In this document: piece by piece, positions 53,601-60,927 of the stretch
Numbering within the stretch: the first letter of the stretch is position 1
How the letters are laid out: every line of letters starts with the position of its first letter
Origin: Nocardia vaccinii NBRC 15922
Lineage (GTDB): Bacteria; Actinomycetota; Actinomycetes; Mycobacteriales; Mycobacteriaceae
Length of the DNA stretch: 64,000 nt
Direction: 5' to 3'
NCBI RefSeq assembly: GCF_001613305.1
Contig: NZ_BDCC01000072.1
Coordinates: forward strand, 1 to 64,000
Translations under genes and position numbers: made by a program
Notes under the pieces: generated by a model
Databases searched by the model: none
What the model saw: the letters and a program-made list of their open reading frames with translations, nothing else
What the model was told of the DNA's origin: nothing

Positions 53601-53703
53601 TGCTCGCGGTGAGCGGCGTCGACGCCGGATGGATCGCCGGGACGATCCGTTCGGTGAGGACGCGCGCGAGGCGGCCCTCGATCAGCAGGCGGTCATCGTG
53701 CAT
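50680..53703 (-). CDS. GH38 alpha-mannosidase
   Basis: About 1007 residues; the ATG at 53703 has GGGAG upstream (53718 is an alternative). GH38 catalytic domain: VGHAHIDTAWLWPLRET (zinc His/Asp), GGMWVEADTNMPGSEAMARQ, LPDTFGFAAGLPQI with the nucleophile Asp, and PTGWGDGGGGTTREM. C-terminal beta domains are complete (HRFVHLTEPGWGVALVNDG). Homologous to the cytosolic mycobacterial mannosidase; no signal peptide. It removes alpha-mannosyl residues from oligosaccharides or glycolipids. Monocistronic. Confidence 0.95.
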   Translation of the reverse strand: MHDDRLLIEGRLARVLTERIVPAIHPASTPLTASIWVAPDEPVPVAEGLAAPRTPVESGARWGAPWGTSWLTVEGTVPGAWAGRTVEAIIDLGFDSGMTGFQCEGLVYRPDGSPVKGLHPQNNWVRVAAPAVGGERVLLHVEAASNPVVPFPGPTPLGDRTTSGDEPQYRLGRLDLVVFDEEVWQLVQDLEVLGELMHEMPDNPARRYDIVQAIERALDAIDLQDVNATAAAARTCLTQALAAPAVPSAHTVCAVGHAHIDTAWLWPLRETVRKIARTAANMSALLADEPEFIYTMSQAAQYDLLARHRPEVYEKVRAAVAEGRFVPTGGMWVEADTNMPGSEAMARQFVYGKRFFLDEFGIESREVWLPDTFGFAAGLPQIIRAAGCTRLLTQKISWSRTNQFPHHTFSWEGIDGTRIFTHFPPVDTYNCAMTGRELAHAARNFKEKGRASTSLAPTGWGDGGGGTTREMVAKAARMRDLEGAPKVVWTEPAAFFDRAEAEYADPPVWVGELYLELHRGTLTSQAGTKQGNRRSEHLLREAELWAATAAVRAGAAYPYEELERIWKTLLLHQFHDILPGSSIAWVHRETEAAHARVARELSAIIEQAQWTLGGREAGPNLFNPTPHEWFSIPAGAAGPVRQHPPCAVTKRAEGGYVLNDGLLRVEVDARGLVISAYDLAGQRETIPPGAAANLLQLHPDLPNAWDAWDVDVFHRNRVTDLTDVDFLAVQPDSRVGTVVRIGRSFGSSTVEQTLSLRDGALHIETHVEWHETEKFLKLAFPLDIHADRYASETQFGHMFRPTHTNTSWEYARFEACNHRFVHLTEPGWGVALVNDGTYGHDVTRTVRPDSGTTTTVRASLLRAPRFPDPDADKGPHRFAHRLIPGATIGDAVREGYRVNLTAPRRGVAEPVAPLFSIDNDAVVTSAVKLADDRSGDIVLRVYEAHGGRSTALLTPGFESPGFQICDLLERPVVDETSAAAEDTRVRLRLRPFQMITLRFHRSPNATD

Positions 53704-53827
53704 GGCGCTGGCTCCCATCGGACCGAGGACGTGACGAACCGTGCGTCCTCATTGTCCGGCGGGATGGTGAATTTCCCGTGTCACATGGTGAATTCCGTTG
53801 AGCGCCAGTGAGTTCCGGTGCTTTTGC

Positions 53828-54442
53828 TCAGCCCTGCTGACCGTTGCCGTTCCCGGTAGCCGCGCCGAGTTCGTAACCGAAGACTCCGCCCGCGATGCCG
53901 GTGGGAACAGCGGCAGCCACCGCGCCGACCACTGCGCCTGCCGCGGCGCCGACGCCCGCCCCCACGAGGGCGCCCCCCAGGACTCCCACGGGCGCGCCGA
54001 TCCCCACGGTCGGAACGGCCAGGGCGACACCGCCCGCGATCCCACCGATAGTCGCACCGATCGCACCTCCGATGAGCGCTCCCGGCACCGCCCCGAACGC
54101 CGCGGCGGGGATCGCCGTCGCAGCTGTGCCGATGATGGCGCCGGCAGTTCCGCCATTCAGTGTCTGCTGGGTGACCCTGTCCGAGTAGTTGTCGTCCACG
54201 GGGTGCAGCCCGCCGATCGGCACGGGTCCGATGTGGGGGTTGCGCGGAGTGATGCCGTGCCGCACCGGGGCGGTCCAGTGCTGCCCGACGGGCGCGGGAG
54301 CCGGGACGCTCGGTTGTGCCGCGGCGTTGCCCGCGGCGCAGGTCACCACGATGGCCACCGGTATCGCGCCGACGATCGGCAGCATGGCGCGACGCAACGC
54401 ACTGGTGTGGGAGTCTCTGGACCGACGAGTCATGCGGAACAC
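53828..54442 (-). CDS. Exported glycine-zipper protein
   Basis: 204 residues. Signal peptide about 1-42 (AMLPIVGAIPVAIVVTCAAG then NAAAQ). Short Pro-rich part, then a long Gly/Ala-rich C-terminal half with repeated small-residue motifs (GAIIGTAATAIPAAAFGAV, GALIGGAIGATIGGIAGGVA), a glycine-zipper that could insert in a membrane. Similar proteins are frequent in Nocardia, function unknown. Confidence 0.8.
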   Translation of the reverse strand: MFRMTRRSRDSHTSALRRAMLPIVGAIPVAIVVTCAAGNAAAQPSVPAPAPVGQHWTAPVRHGITPRNPHIGPVPIGGLHPVDDNYSDRVTQQTLNGGTAGAIIGTAATAIPAAAFGAVPGALIGGAIGATIGGIAGGVALAVPTVGIGAPVGVLGGALVGAGVGAAAGAVVGAVAAAVPTGIAGGVFGYELGAATGNGNGQQG

Positions 54443-54515
54443 CCTCTCGCTGGATTCGACTGGGAACAGCTTTCTGGCGATCGGTTATCGAACACGCGCG
54501 GCGGAACGACGGGCC

Positions 54516-54791
54516 TCACCGGAAGTAGGACGCGTAGTTGCCGAAGGAGATTTGATCGAGTTGGTTCCGGGCCGTCCTCTGCGTCGGCGCGGCCTGTTCG
54601 CAGGCGGGCGCGCCGGTGAACGGGACAGCGCACCCGGTGTCAGCGGTATTCGCCACCGGTTCGCCGTTGGCCGTCCGGCTGGCCGCCGAGGCGAGCGGGC
54701 ACGTACCGATCACTGCCGGTATCGATATCGTTCCGCAGCGGCCGGACGATCCGGGCCGATATCTTGCGCCCGCTGACCACGTGAAGTGCAT
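54516..54791 (-). CDS. Hypothetical 91-residue protein
   Basis: ATG at 54791 with GAGAGG 8 bases upstream. It has 4 Cys (GRCGTISIPAVIGTC, DTGCAVPFTGAPAC) that could form two pairs, and ends NQLDQISFGNYASYF. Third positions are moderately GC-rich. No signal peptide and no recognised family. Real gene status is moderately likely. Confidence 0.45.
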   Translation of the reverse strand: MHFTWSAGARYRPGSSGRCGTISIPAVIGTCPLASAASRTANGEPVANTADTGCAVPFTGAPACEQAAPTQRTARNQLDQISFGNYASYFR

Positions 54792-55100
54792 ATGTCGACC
54801 TCTCGAAGCGCTGTCGGATGAGGTAACACAAGCTTGCGGTAAGTCAAATCTGTGATAGGTGCTGTGTCAAGGGCCGATAATTCCCAGCAGATAGCCGGGC
54901 GGGTCTCGGAGCGGAGAGATGTGCCGTCCTGCGGAACAGAAGGACGGCGAGTACGCGTTGTTCGGCCATCAGCGCATGTACGCGATCGCGGTGATGGTTC
55001 GGATCGGGCCTTGGTGCCGAACGAGATTGTGGCGGAGAGGCGTACACGAACGGCCCGGTTTCGGGATGTCGAAGCCCGGGCCGTCACGGACGATCAGTGG
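54792..55100. other. Gap upstream of the 91-residue gene
   Basis: No supportable gene. On the minus strand TTGACA (about 54872) and TTGACT (54842-54847) are -35-like hexamers that may drive the gene at 54791. Confidence 0.3.
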
Positions 55101-55316
55101 TCAAGCTTGGTCGAACTCGCCGCTTTCGAGGCTTGCGGTGAACGCGTCCCATTCACTTGGGGTGAAGATCAGCGCTGGGCCGGTTGGGTTCTTGGAGTCG
55201 CGAACACCGACGCCATCGCGATCCAGGAAGGCCACCTCGACACACTCTTTACCTGCTTGGCTGCGGCTGCTCTTGAGCCACTTCGCCCCGGACAGATCAG
55301 CGCTCACGTTGCTCAT
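55101..55316 (-). CDS. DUF397 protein
   Basis: 71 residues: AKWLKSSRSQAGKECVEVAF, VGVRDSKNPTGPALIFTPSE, WDAFTASLESGEF are the standard DUF397 signature. DUF397 genes accompany an HTH-DUF5753 regulator in actinobacteria; here the partner is the gene directly upstream, overlapping by 20 bases. The pairs resemble regulator/partner systems such as WhiJ-like clusters in Streptomyces. Confidence 0.93.
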   Translation of the reverse strand: MSNVSADLSGAKWLKSSRSQAGKECVEVAFLDRDGVGVRDSKNPTGPALIFTPSEWDAFTASLESGEFDQA

Positions 55317-56203
55317 GCTCCCTTGCCACCCGCCGAAGCAGGCCTCTGCTCGTTGTCTCGTCCAAGGCTGCCGCCCCGATACTCTCGTGCCGACGATAGT
55401 AGTGCAGGACGTCGTCTTCCTTCTCCAGATACATATCGCCGACGACTCCTTCGAGGAAGACCACCGGTGGTTCGACGTGAGCGCCGCCTTGGTCGTGCCC
55501 GAAGCTCAGGATGACGTAGGGCGGCATGGATGCCCGATGCCCCATCCGGAAAACCGGCCTCGAACGGCAGCACTCGCACGGTCACATTGTCCCTCGTACT
55601 GACGTCGGCGAGATGGCGAAGCTGGTCAGCCATGATCGCTCGGCTTCGCGCGACGCGATGCAGAGCGGCTTCGCCGATTACGACATTCAACTGGACAGGT
55701 TGAGTCTTCCTGGTGACGATTCTCTGGCGCTGCGTTTTGATCTGGACGCGCTGCTCCCACTGCTCGAACGTCTCATCGGGCCAGGCCAATTCGACCAAAG
55801 ACCGGTTGTAGTCGACGGTTTGGAGCAATCCCGGAATGAGATCCGGTTGGTACGTGATGATTTGAGTTGCGGCCGTTTCCAATCCGACGTAGACGTCGAA
55901 GTTCTTCGGGATGAGATCGCCGTACTGATGCCACCATGACTTCACATTGGCCTGCTGTGCGAGTCCCTTGAACGCCTCCGCGAGATCCGGTGGGACGTTG
56001 TACAAGTCGCAGATGGCCTGTATGACCATATTCTTGATCCGGCCCGTTTCGCCCTTCTCCAGACGGTTCAGGCTGGTGGCGCCCATCTCCAGGAGCTGTG
56101 CCGCCTTGACCTGTGTGTAACCGGCGCGGGTGCGCCAGTCCACGAGATAACGCCCGAGTTGCCGCCTCGGCAGCGTCGAGCCGACGTTGGGTATCTCTGG
56201 CAT
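55297..56203 (-). pseudogene. HTH-DUF5753 regulator, frameshifted
   Basis: ATG at 56203. Residues 10-75 are an Xre-like HTH (LGRYLVDWRTRAGYTQVKAA, QLLEMGATSLNRLEKGETGR). The DUF5753 domain follows (YQPDLIPGLLQTVDYNRSLV, VTVRVLPFEAGFPDG). At about 55520-55535 the first frame degenerates to Arg-rich text, while the neighbouring frame continues with MPPYVILSFGHDQGGAHVEP, PVVFLEGVVGDMYLEKEDD and stops at 55297, the expected end. One indel therefore breaks the gene, or is an assembly error. The intact protein would have about 300 residues. Confidence 0.8.
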
Positions 56204-56459
56204 GTGATCTCCGTTTCGGGGATGTGTGAATCTCCGGATCGGGGGAATGTTCTCGTCCAGTGCGGAGACAGCGCAGGCGCTTCGGAGAGATTCCTTCGGA
56301 GACTCCGTTTCGGCGTGACTCGAGGGTAGCGCGGGTGTATCATATACCCAGCGCCCGAAGGGATCACGTCGCGATCCCCGCTCTCGGTCGGGCGCTGATC
56401 CCGCCGCTCGGTTCGGCGGAATCCTCATTGAATACCATGAAATATGAAGGGGCGGAACC
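56204..56459. promoter_or_regulatory. Divergent control region with direct repeats
   Basis: CTCCGTTTCGG occurs at 56209-56219 and 56303-56313, TTCGGAGA at 56281-56288 and 56295-56302, and GGGTGTATCATATACCC (56333-56349) is a near-perfect palindrome. These lie between the HTH-DUF5753 gene and the small-gene operon and are candidate operators. Confidence 0.4.
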
Positions 56460-56642
56460 ATGTTGAGATTTGCTCCGGAGGGTGAGTTGCCGCGGCGAGT
56501 ACCCGCCGCCTCCCGGGTCCGGTTCGCGATCTGTCCGGATGTGCGTGATCTGGCGGAGGTGGACGAACCCACCACGGATCTCCTGCTGCGTGTTCGAGAT
56601 GCGTTGCGCACGTGGGTTTCTACCGATACCTCGGTCGGGTGA
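56460..56642 (+). CDS. Small hypothetical protein 1 of three
   Basis: 60 residues, ATG at 56460 with AAGGGG upstream. LRFAPEGELPRRVPAASRVR, FAICPDVRDLAEVDEPTTDL and LLRVRDALRTW suggest a small mixed fold. No named family. First of three closely spaced small genes divergent from the HTH-DUF5753 regulator. Confidence 0.65.
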   Translation: MLRFAPEGELPRRVPAASRVRFAICPDVRDLAEVDEPTTDLLLRVRDALRTWVSTDTSVG

Positions 56643-56648
56643 TGAGCG

Positions 56649-56837
56649 GTGGCCGAGATGCTTCCGCCGACCGATCACACACCTTTGGCGGTGATGTCGA
56701 TCGAGCTTGCGCATTGGATCATGCAGTGGCACATCGACTGTCCGGTGACGGTCTGCGCGGTCAAGCGGCAGGCGAAGGCGAGATTGATGCAGGCGCATCG
56801 GATAGTCCCCGCGGATCAACCCCACTTCGGAATGTGA
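56649..56837 (+). CDS. Small hypothetical protein 2 of three
   Basis: 62 residues from the GTG at 56649 (ATG at 56658 possible). LAVMSIELAHWIMQWHIDCP then VTVCAVKRQAKARLMQAHRI is helical and conserved-looking; no family recognised. 6 bases after gene 1. Confidence 0.65.
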   Translation: MAEMLPPTDHTPLAVMSIELAHWIMQWHIDCPVTVCAVKRQAKARLMQAHRIVPADQPHFGM

Positions 56838-56847
56838 GGCCGACCAG

Positions 56848-57006
56848 ATGAGCCGCGAGGACGATCTGTGGTGCGACTGGTGCGGGGGCCCCAATCAGGT
56901 CGTCCTGCGACACGACGACCGCGTGTTCTGTAGCTTCGCGTGTCTTCGGCGATACCGATCGCAGGCAGGCGGCTCGGACGTCATCGATCTCCCCGTACGT
57001 GGATGA
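56848..57006 (+). CDS. Small zinc-ribbon-like protein 3 of three
   Basis: 52 residues, ATG at 56848. WCDWCGGPNQ and FCSFACLRRY give CxxC and CxxxC pairs 17 residues apart, a treble-clef or zinc-ribbon pattern. 10 bases after gene 2. Likely a zinc-binding protein; role unknown. Confidence 0.65.
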   Translation: MSREDDLWCDWCGGPNQVVLRHDDRVFCSFACLRRYRSQAGGSDVIDLPVRG

Positions 57007-57096
57007 GGATTCCGGAGAGCCACGCCCGCCGGGTGGATGCCAAGGAGTTGTCAAGGACCGGCGGCGAGGGTGTCGGAGAACAAGCACCACAAGAGT

Positions 57097-58464
57097 ATGG
57101 GAACCGCGATGCCGCCGCTCGACACCCTTCACCATCCGTCCTCGTCCTCGTCACGGTCGCGCGGTGTGCGCAGATCCGGTTGGATGGCACTGCGTTCGAT
57201 GAGCGCGGCGATCGTGGTGGGGATGAGTGGGCTCACCATGCCGGTACCGGCGCAAGCCATCGAGCCGCCGGGTATCGATCCGGGCGCACTGAACGCGGCG
57301 ATCGCGCTGAACGCCAAGGGCGGGCCACCCGACCCGACCGTGCAGCGACTGATGTGCGCCGAATTGGGACTGTCGGGTACGCCGCCGCAGGAGACCCGGG
57401 ATCTGCCCGCGCTGTGGCGGCTCAGCCGCGGTGCGGGACAGAAGGTCGCCGTGATCGATACCGGGGTGAACCGGCATCCCCGATTGCCGAAGCTCCAGGC
57501 CGGCGGCGACTTCGTCGCGAACTCCGACGGCACCTCCGACTGCGACGCTCACGGCACGCTCATCGCCGGAATCATCGCCGCACAACCGAGTTCGAAAGAT
57601 TCGTTCGCCGGTATCGCCCCCGATGCGACGATCCTGTCGATCCGGCAGCTCAGCCTCGCATACCAGGCGGCGAACGGTACCGGCGCGACGCCCGGGCAGA
57701 TGTACGACGGCGGCTACGGCAGTGTGCTGACGCTGGCGGCGTCCGTGGTGCGCGCTGTCGACATGGGCGCAACGGTGATCGATATTCCCGAGCCGGCTTG
57801 CGCAGCTGCCGACGGTCCATTCACGGACGGAGCCCTGGGCGCGGCGGTCCGGTACGCCTTCGATCGGAACGTCGTCGTCGTGACCGCCGCGGGCGACGTG
57901 CAGGCCGAAGGCCACTGTGCGGTCCAGAACGACGGAACAGGATGGAAGGCTGTGCGGACCGTCGCAAGCCCCGCATGGTTCGGGGCGAACGTCCTGACCG
58001 TCGCGTCGACCGATGCGAACGGCTCGGTGTCGCCCCACTCACTCCACGGCCCCTGGGTCGGTGTCGCGGCTCCCGGACAGAACGTCGTCTCCTTGGACAG
58101 CGCACCGGGCGCCACCGGGTTGGTGAATACCGCGCAGACCGCCGGGGGACAAGCTCCGATCGAGGGCACCGGCTTCTCGAGCGCATATGTCGCCGGACTC
58201 GCCGCACTCGTGCGCGCCCGGTTCCCCGGACTGACCGCCGCGCAAGTGATCGAGCGAATCGAGAAGACGGCGAAGCACCCCGGCTCCGGTCGCGACGATG
58301 CCGTCGGATACGGCGCCGTCGACCCGATCGCCGCACTCGGCTCGCACTCTCCCGCGAACACGACGAATGTCGTTGCCATAACGGTCATTTCGGTGCTGGC
58401 AGCACTGGTCATCGGGCTCGCCGTCCGGATTCCTTTCCGCCGTCGGCGTTCCCGGCCGGCGTGA
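57097..58464 (+). CDS. mycP: Mycosin-like subtilisin protease (type VII secretion MycP family)
   Basis: About 455 residues from the ATG at 57097 (start uncertain). Signal peptide about 30-50 (LRSMSAAIVVGMSGL, PAQA). Catalytic triad: VAVIDTGV (Asp), CDAHGTLIAGII (His), GTGFSSAYVAGLAAL (Ser). C-terminal anchor: VVAITVISVLAALVIGLAV then basic RRRRSR. This is the mycosin layout. The oxyanion-hole Asn expected in the AAGN motif is Asp here (VVTAAGDVQ). No other ESX gene is in the window, so it is an orphan. Its stop overlaps a small gene by 4 bases. Confidence 0.85.
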   Translation: MGTAMPPLDTLHHPSSSSSRSRGVRRSGWMALRSMSAAIVVGMSGLTMPVPAQAIEPPGIDPGALNAAIALNAKGGPPDPTVQRLMCAELGLSGTPPQETRDLPALWRLSRGAGQKVAVIDTGVNRHPRLPKLQAGGDFVANSDGTSDCDAHGTLIAGIIAAQPSSKDSFAGIAPDATILSIRQLSLAYQAANGTGATPGQMYDGGYGSVLTLAASVVRAVDMGATVIDIPEPACAAADGPFTDGALGAAVRYAFDRNVVVVTAAGDVQAEGHCAVQNDGTGWKAVRTVASPAWFGANVLTVASTDANGSVSPHSLHGPWVGVAAPGQNVVSLDSAPGATGLVNTAQTAGGQAPIEGTGFSSAYVAGLAALVRARFPGLTAAQVIERIEKTAKHPGSGRDDAVGYGAVDPIAALGSHSPANTTNVVAITVISVLAALVIGLAVRIPFRRRRSRPA

Positions 58465-58646
58465 GCGAGGTATCGAGAGGCCGACGACCACAGAATCCGA
58501 GTGTGGCAACAATTTTCGAACCGGATCACCAGCGCGCGCCGGTTACGATTACCGGCACCGGACGCCGCCCGGCGAAACCACCGGCCGGCGCGGTCACGCT
58601 TCCCGCGCGGGAACCCTTCGCGCCGGCAGGCGTGTCTGTCAGATAA
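58461..58646 (+). CDS. Small protein coupled to the mycosin
   Basis: 61 residues. The GTG overlaps the mycP stop (GTGA). VSEVSRGRRPQNPSVATIFE, RAPVTITGTGRRPAKPPAGA, TLPAREPFAPAGVSVR. Pro/Arg-rich, no family recognised. In ESX loci eccE often follows mycP, so this could be a truncated eccE start (inference). The next 246 bases hold nothing I can support. Confidence 0.45.
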   Translation: MSEVSRGRRPQNPSVATIFEPDHQRAPVTITGTGRRPAKPPAGAVTLPAREPFAPAGVSVR

Positions 58647-58892
58647 CTGGCGCTGCCCGCAATGGTCAAGGTGGACAAGGCATATCGCCGCAGCCGTCTG
58701 CTCAACCGAATCTCGGCACTGCGATGCGATGCGCGTCGCCCGATACGAATTCTGAACCGAGGGCGCGTCTGCGCCTGCGTGCGGTATCCGGCCCTTCGTT
58801 CGCGCAGGGCCCGTAGCGGTCCGCCGACGCGAGTACGCTTGCCCCAATCGGTTCCGTGGCGGTCGCGGAATCAGTCAGGGGGAGGTACCACG

Positions 58893-60017
58893 TTGGACGA
58901 GCGGTCGGCCTCGACGGTCTATGGCAGCGTCGGCGAGTTCGTGGAGCACTATCTGGGCTTCGTCTATGCGCGACAGGTGGAAGATCGCAGTGACACTGTG
59001 TGGTGCCCTGAATGGTGGAGACATGCCGAGGCGGCCATACGCTTGGAAGCCGTGTGGCGGGCCTGGGAACATTCACGAATGAATGGCACCGCGGGCATGA
59101 GTACATGGCTTCTCGAACATGCCGACCCGCATATGTACCGGTTGTTCGACCCGCGGGGCCCCTTCCGTTATTGCGGTGCTCAGAAAGGGCACCGAGAACT
59201 CTTGGCGCCGTTACCTGTTGAATCTCCCGAGACGTTGTCGGTGGATTCACCCGGCTTCGCCGAACCAGCTCGAGGCGACGCCGCTCCTCGGGTTCATGCC
59301 GATGTGGGTCAGTTCGTCGAGAATTATGTGAGCCCTGTCTATCGACGACAGGTGAGTGATGTGAACGATACGGTCTGGTGCCCCCAGTGGTGGAAGCATG
59401 CCGAGGCGGTTCTACGTCTGGAAGCCCTGTGGCGGGCCTGGGAATATTTCAGACAGGACGGCAGGACAGGTATGAGTCTGTGGTTCATCGACCATGCCGA
59501 CCGTCAGATGAACAGGCTTTTCGGCCCGCGTGGACCCTTCATGTATTGCAGCGCCCGGAACGGTCACCGGGATGTTCTCGAACCGCTGCCCGTGATTCCA
59601 CCGCCCGATGGCCTGTTCGCTGAGACCGCCGCTGAAAGTATCGCAACAAGCGGTGGCAGTCATTTCGGAAGTCTCGTTCGGTTCGTCGAAGACTATTTGA
59701 GCCCGCTCTATCGACGGCAGGTCATCGATCTGAACAACGCCGTATGGTGCCCTGAATGGTGGAGGCACTCCGAAGCGGTTATACGCCTGGATTCCCTGTG
59801 GCGAACCTGGGAAGTTCTCGGACGGGATAGTGGGAAAGGTATGAGCGTATGGTTTCTCGACCACGCCGACCCGCATATGAACGAACTGTTCGATCACCGC
59901 GGCCCGTTCGCATACTGTAGTGCCCGCAACGGACATCGAGACGGTATCGCTCCCCTTCCGCTCCGGCCTCCGAACTCGCCCGGATTCTCGGAGTCGCCCG
60001 ACGAAAAGACACGGTGA
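58893..60017 (+). CDS. Protein with three tandem DUF4913 repeats
   Basis: 374 residues from a TTG at 58893, preceded by GGGGGAGG. Three copies of one module at about 9-107, 140-237 and 266-362, each: FVE(H/N/D)Y(L/V), VYARQVEDRSDTVWCPEWWR, HAEA..RLEA.WRAWE, GM(S)..(WL)..HAD, MNRLFGPRGPF.YC, NGHR. The core YRRQV...WCP.WW.HAEA..RL is the DUF4913 signature; the family usually has one copy per protein. It is found in actinobacteria, often near plasmid or phage genes. Function unknown; monocistronic. Confidence 0.85.
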   Translation: MDERSASTVYGSVGEFVEHYLGFVYARQVEDRSDTVWCPEWWRHAEAAIRLEAVWRAWEHSRMNGTAGMSTWLLEHADPHMYRLFDPRGPFRYCGAQKGHRELLAPLPVESPETLSVDSPGFAEPARGDAAPRVHADVGQFVENYVSPVYRRQVSDVNDTVWCPQWWKHAEAVLRLEALWRAWEYFRQDGRTGMSLWFIDHADRQMNRLFGPRGPFMYCSARNGHRDVLEPLPVIPPPDGLFAETAAESIATSGGSHFGSLVRFVEDYLSPLYRRQVIDLNNAVWCPEWWRHSEAVIRLDSLWRTWEVLGRDSGKGMSVWFLDHADPHMNELFDHRGPFAYCSARNGHRDGIAPLPLRPPNSPGFSESPDEKTR

Positions 60018-60116
60018 CATCTGCACGATCGCCTGTGCCGGTACTTCGGCAATCAGGGGCCGCGGGTGTCCTCCTCGGTACAGTCGGCATAACGACCCTG
60101 TCGAAAGGAGTCCGGA

Positions 60117-60739
60117 ATGGCTGCGTTACCGTGGGACCGCAGTCCGGGACTGCGTGAGCAACTCGCCGATTTCTATCGTGACTTGCATCGGCATCCGGAG
60201 TTGTCGTTGCAGGAGTTCCGGACCGCGCAGCGGGTGGCCGAGGCGTTGGGGCCGGCGGGGTTCGAGGTGACCACGGAAGTCGGGGGAACCGGGGTGGTCG
60301 GGGTGCTGCGGAACGGGGCCGGGCCGGTGGTGTTGCTGCGCGCCGATTTCGACGCGCTGCCGGTCGAGGAGAAGACCGGGCTGCCGTCGGGGCCGAGCGC
60401 GAGCCGGAATTCGACTGGAATCTCAGCGCACCGGTCCTGGTGAACGACCCGGCGGCGACCGCGAGCACGGTCTCCGCCCTGACCGAGCACTTCGGCGATC
60501 AGCGCATCCTGCTCATGCCCCAGGTCAACGCGAGCGAGGACGCGGGCGTCCTCGGCACGTCCGCAGGCGTGCCGAGCGTGTATTGGTTCTGGGGCGGAAT
60601 AGATCTCGCCGGCCGAGACCTCGACGAGGTACCCGCCAACCATTCCCCCGAATTCGCGCCGCAGATCGAACCCACCCTCAGCGCGGGCGTCGAGGCGCTG
60701 GTGATCGCGGCTCGCACCTGGCTGGGTGAAACCAGCTGA
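60117..60739 (+). pseudogene. M20 amidohydrolase/peptidase, internally deleted
   Basis: ATG at 60117 after AAAGGAG. First frame: LADFYRDLHRHPELSLQEFR, VVLLRADFDALPVEEKTGLP, the N-terminus of N-acyl-amino-acid amidohydrolases. From about 60395 the next frame gives EPEFDWNLSAPVLVNDPAAT, SAGVPSVYWFWGGID and an intact C-terminus ending at 60739. The middle (ACGHDxH zinc ligands, catalytic Glu, dimerisation domain, about 230 residues) is missing. No activity is possible. Confidence 0.85.
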
Positions 60740-60927
60740 CCTGAAAACCTTGCCCGGCAACATGATTCGGGAGGCCAGGTCATCGCTGTGGCGTCGGGCG
60801 GCGATGCGGTGTTGCCGCTACGCCTCGACTCTTGGTCATGCGCCGGATGTATGCAGGGGCGCGGCAGGTTTGCCGTCGATGGGGTCGAGATGGCTTGGTG
60901 CGCGGCCGAGCCCGAATCGGCCCTCGG

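Noticed and set aside
56940..58646. A 568-codon plus-strand frame overlapping the mycosin
   Set aside because: Out-of-frame shadow of mycP except for the last 61 codons, which I report separately as a coupled small gene.
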